From contig NZ_FQYQ01000002.1 in the NCBI RefSeq assembly GCF_900141825.1, forward strand, positions 186,001 to 250,000: DNA of 64,000 bases, given 5' to 3'. The notes below the pieces were generated by a model. The model worked only from the letters and a program-made list of their open reading frames with translations, was not told the origin of the DNA and did no database searches. Of this stretch, positions 40,202-49,792 are shown piece by piece. A program made the position numbers and the translations under genes. The stretch is from Pseudobutyrivibrio xylanivorans DSM 14809. Its GTDB lineage: Bacteria > Bacillota > Clostridia > Lachnospirales > Lachnospiraceae. The stretch's first letter is position 1. Each line of letters starts with the position of its first letter.

Positions 40202-41583
40202 TGGTAAATTACTATTTAGCGGTAGATATTGGGGCATCTTCGGGAAGGCATATGCTTGCTCATCTTGAAGATGGCAAAGTTGTATTAGAGGAAATCCATC
40301 GATTTTCCAATGGAATGATTGAGGTGGATGGTCATAAGAGATGGGACATTGAGGAGCTCTTTAGACAGATAATTATTGGCTTAAAGAAATGTAAGGGGAT
40401 TGGAAAAATCCCGACCTCAATGGGCATTGACACCTGGGCAGTAGACTATGTTCTTTTAGATGAAAATGATAATGTAGTTCGCCCATGTTTTGGATATCGT
40501 GATAGCAGAACAGCTGGAATGGATGAAGAGGTTTATAAAATCATTCCTGAGGATAAGCTATATGAGCGCACTGGAATTCAAAAGGCTATTTTCAATACCA
40601 TATATCAGCTTATGGCAGATAAAAAGGATGGTTATTTGGATAGGGCAAAAAGCTTTTTGATGGTGCCGGATTATTTGCATTATTTATTAACAAGCGTTAA
40701 ATCCAATGAATACACCAATTGTTCTACAACCCAGCTCCTTAATCCTGATACAAAAGAGTGGGACTATGAGCTTATTGAGATGTTTGGTTTTAATAAGAGT
40801 TTATTTGGTGAGATTAAGCAGCCAGGAGCATGCATTGGCACATTTTCTGATTCAGTTAAGGCAGAAGTGGGATTCGACTGCAAGGTTGTGCTTCCACCTA
40901 CTCATGACACAGCATCAGCTGTATTTGCAGTCCCAAACACAGCTGACAATGTACTTTATATTTCATCAGGTACATGGTCACTTTTAGGTAGTGAGAACAT
41001 GAAGGCCATCTGCACAAAAGAGGCAATGGAAGCCAACTTCACCAACGAAGGTGGTTATGAAGGACACTTCCGTTTCCTTAAAAACATCATGGGACTTTGG
41101 ATGATTCAGTCTGTTAGAAATGAGCTGATTGCAGCAGGACAGGAGTATTCTTTTGCTGAGCTTTGCAATTTAGCCGAGCAGGCAGATATAGATTCTATAG
41201 TGGATGCAAATGCTGAAGTTTTCTTGGCACCTGCTTCTATGATTGATGCAGTAAAGGATTACTGCAAAAATCAGGGACAAAAGGTTCCTGAAACACCAGG
41301 AGAGCTGGCAAAGGTTATTTATCAGTCACTGGCTGTCTGCTATAAGATGGCCTGCTACGAGGTAGAAAAGATTACAGGCAAGTATTTTAATATTATCAAC
41401 GTAGTTGGCGGCGGTTCAAAGGCTGGATATTTGAATAAGCTCACAGCTGAAACCACCGGAAAAACTGTAATTGCAGGTCCTTCAGAGGCTACAGCCCTTG
41501 GCAACATCGGTGCCCAGATGATGGCGGCAGGTGAAGTGGCTGGGCTAAAAGAATTTAGAAATATATTAATGTCTGATATTTAA
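40201..41583 (+). CDS. rhaB: rhamnulokinase
   Basis: A 460-aa FGGY-family sugar kinase phosphorylating L-rhamnulose. YYLAVDIGASSGRHML is the RhaB-type phosphate 1 loop; SMGIDTWAVDYVLLD and GYRDSRT bind sugar; PPTHDTASAV, SSGTWSLLG and NVVGGGSKAGYLNKLTA form the ATP side. Start at ATG 40201, overlapping rhaD; an in-frame ATG at 40159 lies inside rhaD. It ends convergent with the next AraC-type gene, overlapping it by 4 bp. Confidence 0.94.
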   Translation: MVNYYLAVDIGASSGRHMLAHLEDGKVVLEEIHRFSNGMIEVDGHKRWDIEELFRQIIIGLKKCKGIGKIPTSMGIDTWAVDYVLLDENDNVVRPCFGYRDSRTAGMDEEVYKIIPEDKLYERTGIQKAIFNTIYQLMADKKDGYLDRAKSFLMVPDYLHYLLTSVKSNEYTNCSTTQLLNPDTKEWDYELIEMFGFNKSLFGEIKQPGACIGTFSDSVKAEVGFDCKVVLPPTHDTASAVFAVPNTADNVLYISSGTWSLLGSENMKAICTKEAMEANFTNEGGYEGHFRFLKNIMGLWMIQSVRNELIAAGQEYSFAELCNLAEQADIDSIVDANAEVFLAPASMIDAVKDYCKNQGQKVPETPGELAKVIYQSLAVCYKMACYEVEKITGKYFNIINVVGGGSKAGYLNKLTAETTGKTVIAGPSEATALGNIGAQMMAAGEVAGLKEFRNILMSDI

Positions 41584-42722
41584 GGTTTAGTTTTTCTATA
41601 TGCTGCAGGTGTAACGCCGTAAGTATTTTTAAAGATTTTATAAAAATGTGTATGATTTGAAAAGCCTAGTTGAGCTTCTATATCACTTATATTTAAGTTA
41701 GTAGTGGTAAGGAGCTCTGAGGCTTTTTTCATTGTAAAAGTCATTCCATAATCAAATAATGATAAACCAGAGAACTTTTTACAAATTTCATTCAAATATG
41801 AGCCAGAATAATTTAGTTTTTCTGCAAGCTCACTTCTTGTGATTCTTCCATCAGATTCAGTCATAGCCAGAAAAATATTGTTGAACAATGCGGATTCAGA
41901 ATCGGTCCCTATTTTAAGAGGTGTTGTGCTGAAATTATCTGGTGATAAGAGGAAATAAATTAGCTCAATCATCATGGTTTTGATTTTTACCGAAGAGCCT
42001 GGTGAAGGCTCTAATGTTTCTCTTGTAATTCGGTCGAAGTTCATATGCATTGTTCTTTCAAGGTAATCTAAGTTTTTTTCTGGAATAAAATCCACATAAT
42101 CCTTTTTCCTATTAGAATTAGATAGGTTTGTTTTTAAAAAGTCTTCCATGTCCGAAGATATTGGTTTTTTCTCGCAATCGAAAAAATCTAAATGCATATC
42201 ATTATAAATTGATTCCATAAGGTGGTGAGATATTTGCAAGAACACAATTGAATAATCTGAGGAATATTCTTCAGCGTGCATAATGGTTCTGTTTAGAATA
42301 CAACAGCTTCCTTTAGTATACAGATGTCTTTCGTTTTCTACGTTTACGTAAATAGAGCCATCTAACACAAACATAATCTCAAAAAAATCATGATTATGTA
42401 GCGTTAACGATGTTTTAAAATATGAAAATTCTTCGTTGCTTAGTACTGAATAAAGGGTTTCTTTTGGGGAGACAAAACAAGTGGAAAAGAAGCCGTTTTC
42501 TTTATCAGAGTTTTGAGTGCTAAAAATGAGTCTGTATGGCTCCAATAAGCGGTATTGTTTAGGAACGCTACCTTTTAAAAAATTCATTTCAGGGTAAACC
42601 ATGTCATTATAATTTTCCAGATTCTCTATAAGTTTTCCATTTGTTAGATTATACATTTCCCTACTCCAAGATAAATATGCGTATATGTTAGAAATAACCC
42701 TATTTATAGTTAAATGTGTCAT
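41580..42722 (-). CDS. AraC-family regulator divergent from the GH3/GH2 operon
   Basis: A 380-aa regulator. The cupin-like middle has LHNHDFFEIMFVLDGSIYVNVENERHLYTKGSCCILNR; the C-terminal AraC domain has ITRSELAEKLNYSGSYLNEICKKFSGLSLFDYGMTF and LGFSNHTHFYKIFKNTYGVTPAAYRK. The N-terminal 70 residues are distinct. The gene is divergent from the GH3 gene with about 70 bp between starts, so it most likely regulates that operon in response to a glycoside or sugar. Confidence 0.87.
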   Translation of the reverse strand: MTHLTINRVISNIYAYLSWSREMYNLTNGKLIENLENYNDMVYPEMNFLKGSVPKQYRLLEPYRLIFSTQNSDKENGFFSTCFVSPKETLYSVLSNEEFSYFKTSLTLHNHDFFEIMFVLDGSIYVNVENERHLYTKGSCCILNRTIMHAEEYSSDYSIVFLQISHHLMESIYNDMHLDFFDCEKKPISSDMEDFLKTNLSNSNRKKDYVDFIPEKNLDYLERTMHMNFDRITRETLEPSPGSSVKIKTMMIELIYFLLSPDNFSTTPLKIGTDSESALFNNIFLAMTESDGRITRSELAEKLNYSGSYLNEICKKFSGLSLFDYGMTFTMKKASELLTTTNLNISDIEAQLGFSNHTHFYKIFKNTYGVTPAAYRKTKP

Positions 42723-42791
42723 TTATGTATCAGTTATGCATGTGTATGATTATATTACAAAAACAGAATAAGGCAAGTGGAGGGAGTATTA

Positions 42792-45308
42792 ATGCCAAAA
42801 ATATATGCTTCAAGAAGCAATGAAATAAGCTCACGAGAAAAAAGAAATATGGATCGTGCAAAGAAAATTGCAGCAAAGGGAATGGTGCTTTTAAAAAATG
42901 AAGGACTATTGCCACTTACTAAAGATAAAAAAACATTAGCTATCTTTGGAAGTGGAGTTCGTCGTACAGTAAAAGGTGGTACAGGCTCGGGAGATGTTAA
43001 TTCTAGAACAGTGTGCACTATAGAGCAGGGATTACAAGAAGCTGGATTCGAAATAGGAACCTCTGAATGGTTGGATTTATATGACCAACTTTGTGCGCAG
43101 GCCTTGAATGAGTACATGGAAGCCTTCATGAAAGCTATTAAAGAAAAAGGACAGGGGGGAGTGCTGTATGCACTTGAAAATCCATATCGTGATCCTGATG
43201 TTCCTAGTATTACAGATGAAGATATTAAAGGACTTGATAAAAAGCTTGCTATCTATGTTATAGCAAGAACTTCCGGAGAGGGCTCAGATAGAAGAGTTAA
43301 GCCGGGGGATTATGAGCTTAGTGAGGTAGAGATAAAAAACTTAGATAAATTATGTGATAGCTTCGAAAAGGTAATTGTTGTATTAAACGTCGGTGGTGTT
43401 ATTGATACAAAATATCTACGCAGTAAGTCTGAAATAGGAGCCATCTTATTGATGAGCCAGTTAGGAAATATCAGCGGGAATGTGTTGGCAGATGTACTGG
43501 TAGGAAACGTTACACCATCCGGTAAGCTTACAGCTACTTGGGCTGAAAATTATTCAGATTATCCATCAGCTGAAACTTTTGGTCGCATAAATGGTGATGT
43601 TGCTGATGAATATTATACAGAAGGCATTTTTGTAGGCTATAGGTGGTTTGATAGTTTTGGAATAAAGCCTGCATACCCATTTGGATATGGCTTGTCTTAT
43701 ACGAAATTTGATTCTTCTGTTCAAGATGTTTCGCTAAAGGACGAGCAGTTGTTGATATGTGTAAAGGTTACAAATACTGGAGATAAATATGCTGGCCAGG
43801 AGATAATTCAAACTTATGTGTCTCAACCGCAAGGTGTCTGCAATAAGCCATATCAAATTTTAGCAGGCTTTGCAAAGACCAAAGAGCTTCGTCCTAAAGA
43901 GTCAGAAACACTATCGATTAAAGTTCGAATTAGGGATTTGGCATCTTATGATGTGAAGAATGCCTGCTGGGTGTTAGAAAAAGGCGAGTATTTACTTAGA
44001 GTTGGAACTCACTCTCGCAATACTGCTATTTGTGCTGTTCTTGAGCTTGATAGAAATATCGTAATTGAGAAATGTCAAAACAAGTTAGCTTTAGACTGCG
44101 ATATCAAAGAAGTGGTTGCTGATAAATCAAAGTTTTACAGTTATGAGAGTCAGGTCAAGGAGTATTCAAGCGCTAAGAGAATCAATATTTCAAATCTTGA
44201 GATTAAAACAGATATAGTTGAATATTCAAATAACCCGGCGGAGATAAAAACAGGATTGGTTGCACAGCTGTCTAACGAGGAGTTGGCAACGCTTTGCGTT
44301 GGTAGTGCTAGAGGTGGTTTTGGACAACAGTCAGTTATTGGTGCAGCATCCACTGCGTGTCCAGGTGCAGCAGGTGATACTACATCTCTACTTATTGAAA
44401 AATATGGAATCAGAAATATGGTTTTAGCAGATGGACCAGCAGGATTACGTTTATCGAAGTCATTTGTTACAGATTCCCAAGGGAATATAATTCCTAGCTT
44501 AGGAGAATCAGCAATGGGGGGAATTGAGCAACTACTTGGAATGCCTGTGCCACAAAGACCTGAGGATGCCATTGACTACTATCAGTATTGCACCGCTATC
44601 CCAATTGCTACAGCATTAGCACAAAGCTGGGATGTGGATGCGATTGAGGAAGCAGGAGATATTGTTGGAGAGGAAATGGAGGAATTTAGTGTTGATGTAT
44701 GGTTGGCACCAGGAATGAACATTCAAAGAAATCCATTATGTGGAAGAAACTTTGAATATTATTCAGAAGATCCTTTCCTATCAGGAATGTGCGCAGCTGC
44801 AGATGTTCGTGGTGTTCAAAAACATAAAGGACGTGGAACCTGTATTAAACATTTTGCAATGAATAATTTGGAAGATAATCGCTCTCACAATAATTCACAT
44901 GCTTCAGAACAAACAATAAGAGAAATCTATTTGAAAGGTTTTGAAATAGCAATAAAAGAAGCAAAACCAGTTTCAGTGATGACATCATATAACTTGCTTA
45001 ATGGAATTCATACAGCTAATTCATATGATTTGCTTACATCAATTCTTAGAGATGAGTGGGGATTTGATGGATTGGTAATGACAGATTGGGGCACTACTGG
45101 CGGTGGAGATATGAATCCAGCCATGGATAATAAATACGGATTTTCTGATTCGGCGTTATGTATTAAGGCAGGAAATGATTTAATAATGCCAGGTTCACAA
45201 GAGGATGTAGACCTTATTTTAGAAGGGTTAAATAATGGTGTGATATCTAGAGCTGAATTACAAAAATGTGCTCTGAGAATCATAAACCAAATATGGTTGA
45301 ATAATTAA
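42792..45308 (+). CDS. glycoside hydrolase family 3, domain-permuted beta-glucosidase-like
   Basis: An 838-aa cytoplasmic GH3 enzyme (no signal peptide). Domain order is reversed relative to most GH3: the alpha/beta sandwich comes first (KGMVLLKNEGLLPLT, LAIFGSG), then a fibronectin III-like part (YPFGYGLSYTKF, VTNTGDKYAGQEIIQTY), and last the TIM barrel (LADGPAGLR, GRNFEYYSEDPFLSG, KHFAMNNLEDNR) with nucleophile Asp765 in VMTDWG. This layout is known from rumen Butyrivibrio and Ruminococcus enzymes. Start at ATG 42792 behind GGAGGG. It presumably hydrolyses beta-glucosides imported by the symporter encoded next. Confidence 0.92.
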   Translation: MPKIYASRSNEISSREKRNMDRAKKIAAKGMVLLKNEGLLPLTKDKKTLAIFGSGVRRTVKGGTGSGDVNSRTVCTIEQGLQEAGFEIGTSEWLDLYDQLCAQALNEYMEAFMKAIKEKGQGGVLYALENPYRDPDVPSITDEDIKGLDKKLAIYVIARTSGEGSDRRVKPGDYELSEVEIKNLDKLCDSFEKVIVVLNVGGVIDTKYLRSKSEIGAILLMSQLGNISGNVLADVLVGNVTPSGKLTATWAENYSDYPSAETFGRINGDVADEYYTEGIFVGYRWFDSFGIKPAYPFGYGLSYTKFDSSVQDVSLKDEQLLICVKVTNTGDKYAGQEIIQTYVSQPQGVCNKPYQILAGFAKTKELRPKESETLSIKVRIRDLASYDVKNACWVLEKGEYLLRVGTHSRNTAICAVLELDRNIVIEKCQNKLALDCDIKEVVADKSKFYSYESQVKEYSSAKRINISNLEIKTDIVEYSNNPAEIKTGLVAQLSNEELATLCVGSARGGFGQQSVIGAASTACPGAAGDTTSLLIEKYGIRNMVLADGPAGLRLSKSFVTDSQGNIIPSLGESAMGGIEQLLGMPVPQRPEDAIDYYQYCTAIPIATALAQSWDVDAIEEAGDIVGEEMEEFSVDVWLAPGMNIQRNPLCGRNFEYYSEDPFLSGMCAAADVRGVQKHKGRGTCIKHFAMNNLEDNRSHNNSHASEQTIREIYLKGFEIAIKEAKPVSVMTSYNLLNGIHTANSYDLLTSILRDEWGFDGLVMTDWGTTGGGDMNPAMDNKYGFSDSALCIKAGNDLIMPGSQEDVDLILEGLNNGVISRAELQKCALRIINQIWLNN

Positions 45309-45315
45309 GGAGAAG

Positions 45316-46656
45316 ATGAAAATGAAAAAAGAAAATCCAGACAAAATCGGAATTGGAAAGTTTTGGGCGTGGCAGAGCCGCGGAGCCTCAGGGGCAATTA
45401 ATTTTATTGTAGTAAGTTTCGTAGCGGTTTATTGTTCTGATGCACTAGGAATGCCACCTGCATTGGTAGGAACACTTCTTGCCATGAGCAGTATAGTTGA
45501 TGCAATTACGGATTTGTTTGCCGGCTATTTAGTAGATAAGACCAATACACGTTGGGGAAAAGGACGTCCTTATGAGTGGGCTATTCTTGCAGAGTGGATT
45601 CTTACTTTTCTCATGTTCTCAATTCCGTCTACAGCTACTTTATTTGTGAAAGCAGCATGGTTACTAGTTTGCAGAATATTAATTAATAGTGTTTGTACCA
45701 CTCTTTTATCAGCATCTCAAAATCCATATATGATAAGGGCATTTGGAACAAATCAACAGCGAATTAAGTTGGCTAGCTTTGGTGGAATAGTAATAATGGC
45801 TGCTTCACTGTTAATAAATATTATTTTCCCTATTTTAATGGCAAATATTGCTACTACACCAGCAGGTTGGAGCAAGATAATTCTTCTGATTGCCTTACCA
45901 TCAGGGGTTATTGGAATGATGAGATTCTTCTTTGTGAAAGAAACAGTAGAGGTTAAGGATGCTTCTGAAACTGAGGAGGTAAGATTCTCAGATGTATTAA
46001 AGCTATTAAAGTGTAATCCTTATGTATGGATTGTTGGATTTATGTATTTTGGATATATGCTTGTATCTGGAATGGGAATAAACACATACTATTTTAAATG
46101 GATTGTAGGTGATGTTAAGAAGTTGAGTATATTCAGTGGTCTGGCCGTTTTTGTGTTACCGTTATTGATTGTATTTCCAACATTGATGAAGAAGATTTCT
46201 AAAGGAAGAATGGTTCAGCTTGGATGTATTGCATACATTATTTCAGGAATAATTTATTTCTTCTTTGGTCATAATTTTACTATACTGTTAGTAGGCGGTA
46301 TTTTAGGTGGTATTGCGGCATTACCAATTACATATTTAACTGATTTAATGATGCTAGATTGTGGAACCTATAATGCTCATATTAGTGGTAAACGAATGGA
46401 CGGAACAATCGGCGCGGTAAAGGGATTTCTTGGAAAAGTCGGAGGTGCTCTTGGACTTGGTTTGGTTGGCTGGCTTTTACAGCTAGGAAACTATGATGGA
46501 ACAATGAGTACTCAACCGGATTCAGCTATTTTTATGATTAAATTCTTAATGGGATGTGTACCTATTATTACTTTTGCAATTGTTGCGCTTTTAATGATTG
46601 TATATAAGGTTGATGAGTTGCTTCCAGAAATAGAAAAAGAGCAGAATATTGCTTAA
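45316..46656 (+). CDS. GPH-family glycoside:cation symporter
   Basis: A 446-aa transporter with about 12 membrane helices. The N-terminal KFWAWQSRGASGAINFIVVSF and the loop AGYLVDKTNTRWGKGRPYEWAI (the DKTxTRWGKxRP motif) identify the MelB/GPH family, which takes up oligosaccharides or glycosides with Na+ or H+. GGAG lies just before the ATG; a second in-frame ATG at 45322 is also possible. It lies 7 nt after the GH3 stop, between two glycosidase genes whose substrate it likely carries. Confidence 0.9.
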   Translation: MKMKKENPDKIGIGKFWAWQSRGASGAINFIVVSFVAVYCSDALGMPPALVGTLLAMSSIVDAITDLFAGYLVDKTNTRWGKGRPYEWAILAEWILTFLMFSIPSTATLFVKAAWLLVCRILINSVCTTLLSASQNPYMIRAFGTNQQRIKLASFGGIVIMAASLLINIIFPILMANIATTPAGWSKIILLIALPSGVIGMMRFFFVKETVEVKDASETEEVRFSDVLKLLKCNPYVWIVGFMYFGYMLVSGMGINTYYFKWIVGDVKKLSIFSGLAVFVLPLLIVFPTLMKKISKGRMVQLGCIAYIISGIIYFFFGHNFTILLVGGILGGIAALPITYLTDLMMLDCGTYNAHISGKRMDGTIGAVKGFLGKVGGALGLGLVGWLLQLGNYDGTMSTQPDSAIFMIKFLMGCVPIITFAIVALLMIVYKVDELLPEIEKEQNIA

Positions 46657-46665
46657 TAAATATAT

Positions 46666-46689
46666 AGCGGTGGGGAAAACTCTACCGCT
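46666..46689 (+). other. intergenic stem-loop between symporter and GH2 genes
   Basis: AGCGGT and ACCGCT form a 6-bp stem around a 12-nt loop without a T-run. Possibly an mRNA processing or stability element inside the operon. Confidence 0.3.
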
Positions 46690-46709
46690 TGAAGTATTTG
46701 GAGGGTTTA

Positions 46710-49049
46710 ATGAAAAGGTTAGAATTTAACTCGAATTGGGATTTTGAGACGAAAGAGAAGAAGATTAATAACATTACTTTACCACATGATGCGCAGCTTT
46801 TAGATGGGAGAAGAGCTGATTCTGCAGGTGGTAGTGGACATGGGTATTTCGTGGGAAATGTATATGAGTATGAAAAACGCTTTGCTGCCCCAGATGAATG
46901 GAAAAATCAGCATGTAGAGATTTTGTTTGGGGGCGTATATCGTAATTGCGAAGTGAGACTTAATGGAAAGAAGCTGGGAGACCATAGATATGGATATACT
47001 CAGTTTACATTCGATTTAGACAATGCACTTGAATATGGTAGGGAAAACATTTTACAGGTTACAGTGGATAATTCAAAGTTGCCAAACTCTAGATGGTATA
47101 CAGGTGGCGGCATATACAGACCTGTATACTTATTGATTGGTAATAGAAAACATATCACTTTTCAGGGCGTGAAAGTTACTACACTGGATATTGATCCTGC
47201 CAAAGTAAGAGTTCAGGTGGCTGCAAATTGCGGTGATATAAAAGTGGATATTATAAAGGATGGTAATGTTATCGCAAATACGGTAGGTGCTGATTCTGAG
47301 GTTTTGATAAATGATGCTTTGCTTTGGTCAGATGAGACACCGGAATTGTATGAAGCGCATGTAATGCTTTATGAAAATGGGACTTTAGTAGATGAAACAA
47401 CTGAAAAGTTTGGTATCCGTAAAATCGCATGGAGTAACAACGGCCTATTTGTAAATGGTAAGGAAACTCTGCTTAGGGGCGGCTGTGTGCATCATGATAA
47501 TGGTATTATTGGTGCAGCAAGCCTTCCTGAAAGTGAATGGAGACGTGTTTGCATTCTGAAAGAACAGGGCTTTAATGCTATAAGAAGCTCTCACAATCCG
47601 GCATCCACAGCAATGCTTGAAGCATGTGATTATTATGGTATATACGTTATGGATGAAGCATTTGATATGTGGTATGTTCGGAAGACTAAGTATGACTACG
47701 GAATGGATTTTAAAGAATGCTGGAAATCAGATGTAAGAACCATGGTAGAAAGAGACTATAACCATCCATCAGTCATAATGTATTCCATTGGAAATGAGGT
47801 GTCGGAACCAGGAAAACCAGAAGGAGTTGAGCAGGGTAAAGAAATTGTTTCATTTATCAAATCTATAGATAGTAGTCGTGCTATTACAGGCGGAATGAAT
47901 TTAATGATTATGAGCCAGTATGCCAATGGCAAGGGGCAATATGATAATGTAGATAAGGAGCAAAGTGCATCAGAAGCTGATGACGGTAAGGCAAAAAACG
48001 CAAGCCTATTTTTCAATATGATGGCATCTTTTATTGGACCTGGCATGAATAAGGCCGGAAACTCTGACAAGGTTGATAAGCTTACTTCACCTATTTTGGA
48101 TGCACTTGATATAACAGGCTACAACTATGCCAATGGTCGTTATCCGCTAGATGGCGAAAAACATCCTGACAGAGTGGTGGTAGGTAGTGAAACATTCCCT
48201 TATGAGATTGGAAAAAACTGGGATATGGTAAAGAAATATCCATATCTTATAGGCGATTTTATGTGGACTGCATGGGATTATATAGGTGAAGCAGGTCTTG
48301 GTGCATGGTCATATACTGGAGGTATGCCTTTTAATAGACCATATCCATGGGTGCTTGGTGGTGCAGGTGTTATTGATATTTTAGGAAATCCTGATGCCAG
48401 CGCAGGTTACGCGAAGGTTGTTTGGCACATTACAGATAAGCCTGTAATTGGAGTACGTCCCGTAAATCATCCAGGAGTAAGAGTATCAAAATCAGTATGG
48501 CGCGGAACTAATGCCATAGAAAGTTGGTCATGGAAGGGCTGCGAAGGGAACAAGGCAGAAGTTGAAGTGTTTGCTGATGCATATCAGGTTGAATTGTTAT
48601 TAAATGGTAAATCATTAGGACGAAAAAAAATAAAAGATTATAAAGCCATATTTAAAACAAAGTATCAGCCTGGTGAGTTGACTGCTATAGCTTATGATAT
48701 AAATGGAAATATGCTTTCAAGGAGTTCCCTTAAATCTGCAGATGAAAGTATGGTTTGCATATGTCCGGAAAAAGATAAATATGAAGTAGGTGATATTGCC
48801 TATATCAATATTAATATCCAGGATAACGAAGGGATTGTAGAATCGAATTCAGATGAAAAAATAGAGGTTTCTGTTGAAGGCGGTGAGCTTCTAGGTTTTG
48901 GAAGTGCAAATCCATGTACGAAAGAGGATTTTACTTCTGGAGAATACACTACCTATTATGGCCGAGCGCAGGCAATCGTTCGAATTACAGAAAATGAGTG
49001 CACGATAACTGCGAATGATGGTAATATGGTTGTGGAAAAGGTGATTTAG
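46710..49049 (+). CDS. glycoside hydrolase family 2
   Basis: A 779-aa cytoplasmic GH2 enzyme. N-terminal jelly-roll (HVEILFGGVYRNCEVRLNGK, SRWYTGGGIYRPVYL), Ig-like middle, then the TIM barrel with GGCVHHDNGIIGAAS and RSSHNPAS; acid/base is about Glu363 in SIGNEVSEPG and nucleophile about Glu494 in VVGSETFPYE. A C-terminal domain (KYEVGDIAYININIQDNEG) follows. Start at ATG 46710 behind GGAGGG. Family members act on beta-galactosides, glucuronides or mannosides; the exact one cannot be told. Third gene of the AraC-controlled glycoside operon. Confidence 0.92.
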   Translation: MKRLEFNSNWDFETKEKKINNITLPHDAQLLDGRRADSAGGSGHGYFVGNVYEYEKRFAAPDEWKNQHVEILFGGVYRNCEVRLNGKKLGDHRYGYTQFTFDLDNALEYGRENILQVTVDNSKLPNSRWYTGGGIYRPVYLLIGNRKHITFQGVKVTTLDIDPAKVRVQVAANCGDIKVDIIKDGNVIANTVGADSEVLINDALLWSDETPELYEAHVMLYENGTLVDETTEKFGIRKIAWSNNGLFVNGKETLLRGGCVHHDNGIIGAASLPESEWRRVCILKEQGFNAIRSSHNPASTAMLEACDYYGIYVMDEAFDMWYVRKTKYDYGMDFKECWKSDVRTMVERDYNHPSVIMYSIGNEVSEPGKPEGVEQGKEIVSFIKSIDSSRAITGGMNLMIMSQYANGKGQYDNVDKEQSASEADDGKAKNASLFFNMMASFIGPGMNKAGNSDKVDKLTSPILDALDITGYNYANGRYPLDGEKHPDRVVVGSETFPYEIGKNWDMVKKYPYLIGDFMWTAWDYIGEAGLGAWSYTGGMPFNRPYPWVLGGAGVIDILGNPDASAGYAKVVWHITDKPVIGVRPVNHPGVRVSKSVWRGTNAIESWSWKGCEGNKAEVEVFADAYQVELLLNGKSLGRKKIKDYKAIFKTKYQPGELTAIAYDINGNMLSRSSLKSADESMVCICPEKDKYEVGDIAYININIQDNEGIVESNSDEKIEVSVEGGELLGFGSANPCTKEDFTSGEYTTYYGRAQAIVRITENECTITANDGNMVVEKVI

Positions 49050-49085
49050 CTCATCTTTTTACTATATTGCATTGGGGCATTTTAA

Positions 49086-49637
49086 ATGAAATCAGACATC
49101 AAATACAAGCTGGCAGAATCTATGAAAACCTGCATGAAAAATACATCAGTGGAAAACATCACAGTCAAACAGATAGTTGATGTATGTGGAGTTTCGAGAC
49201 AAAGCTTTTATCGCAACTTTATCGACAAATACGACCTGATAAATTGGTACTTTGACAGGCTCCTAGAACAGTCTTTTAAGGAGATGGGCCAGGGTGAAAC
49301 CATTCGTGAAGGCCTTATTAAAAAGTTTGCATACATAAAGCAGGAGAGATTATTCTTTTCAGCAGGCTTTAAGGGGGACGACCAGAACAATCTCAAGGAT
49401 CATGACTTCATTATGATTTACGAGTTCTATTGTGATTTGATTAGAAAAAAGACTGGTGAGAATCTGGATAAGCATATGAGAAAGCTTCTTGAGATGTATT
49501 GCCAAGCATCTATTTATATGACCGTTCAGTGGCTTATGAAGGGCATGAAAGAGTCGGAGGAAGAGCTGGCTGATTTGATGATTGATGCCATGCCAGATAT
49601 GTTACACAAGCTGTTTAAAGAAATAGAATTGGCCTAG
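49086..49637 (+). CDS. TetR/AcrR-family regulator (DhaS-like)
   Basis: A 183-aa regulator with N-terminal helix-turn-helix (VENITVKQIVDVCGVSRQSFYRNFIDKYDLINWYF). The C-terminal ligand domain (QASIYMTVQWLMKGMKESEEELADLMIDAMP) matches the TetR_C branch seen in DhaS-like activators. It is 36 nt after the GH2 gene and directly before the lactaldehyde reductase gene, either of which it may control. Ribosome site is weak. Confidence 0.85.
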   Translation: MKSDIKYKLAESMKTCMKNTSVENITVKQIVDVCGVSRQSFYRNFIDKYDLINWYFDRLLEQSFKEMGQGETIREGLIKKFAYIKQERLFFSAGFKGDDQNNLKDHDFIMIYEFYCDLIRKKTGENLDKHMRKLLEMYCQASIYMTVQWLMKGMKESEEELADLMIDAMPDMLHKLFKEIELA

Positions 49638-49676
49638 AAAGCCTTTGTTTTAGCGATTTGTGATTTTTATAAAAAT

Positions 49677-49762
49677 GTTACACATACGTATATCTGTAAC
49701 TTATATTGACACACTCTATGATGATAAAATATCAATTGTAGGGTGTGTTATTTTTTAACACA
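49677..49762 (+). promoter_or_regulatory. control region of the lactaldehyde reductase gene
   Basis: Four elements overlap. GTTACA-N12-TGTAAC (49677-49700) is a perfect inverted repeat directly upstream of TTGACA (49706-49711), which has TATCAA 18 nt on. ACACACTCTA (49709-49718) and TAGGGTGTGT (49739-49748) form a near-perfect hairpin followed by TATTTTTT, an attenuator or the tetR terminator. TGTGTTA-N5-TAACACA (49744-49762) is a palindrome that recalls Rex-type redox operators but is one base short. Confidence 0.5.
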
Positions 49763-49792
49763 ATGTTTGTTACAAAAAAGGAGTGTATTGTT

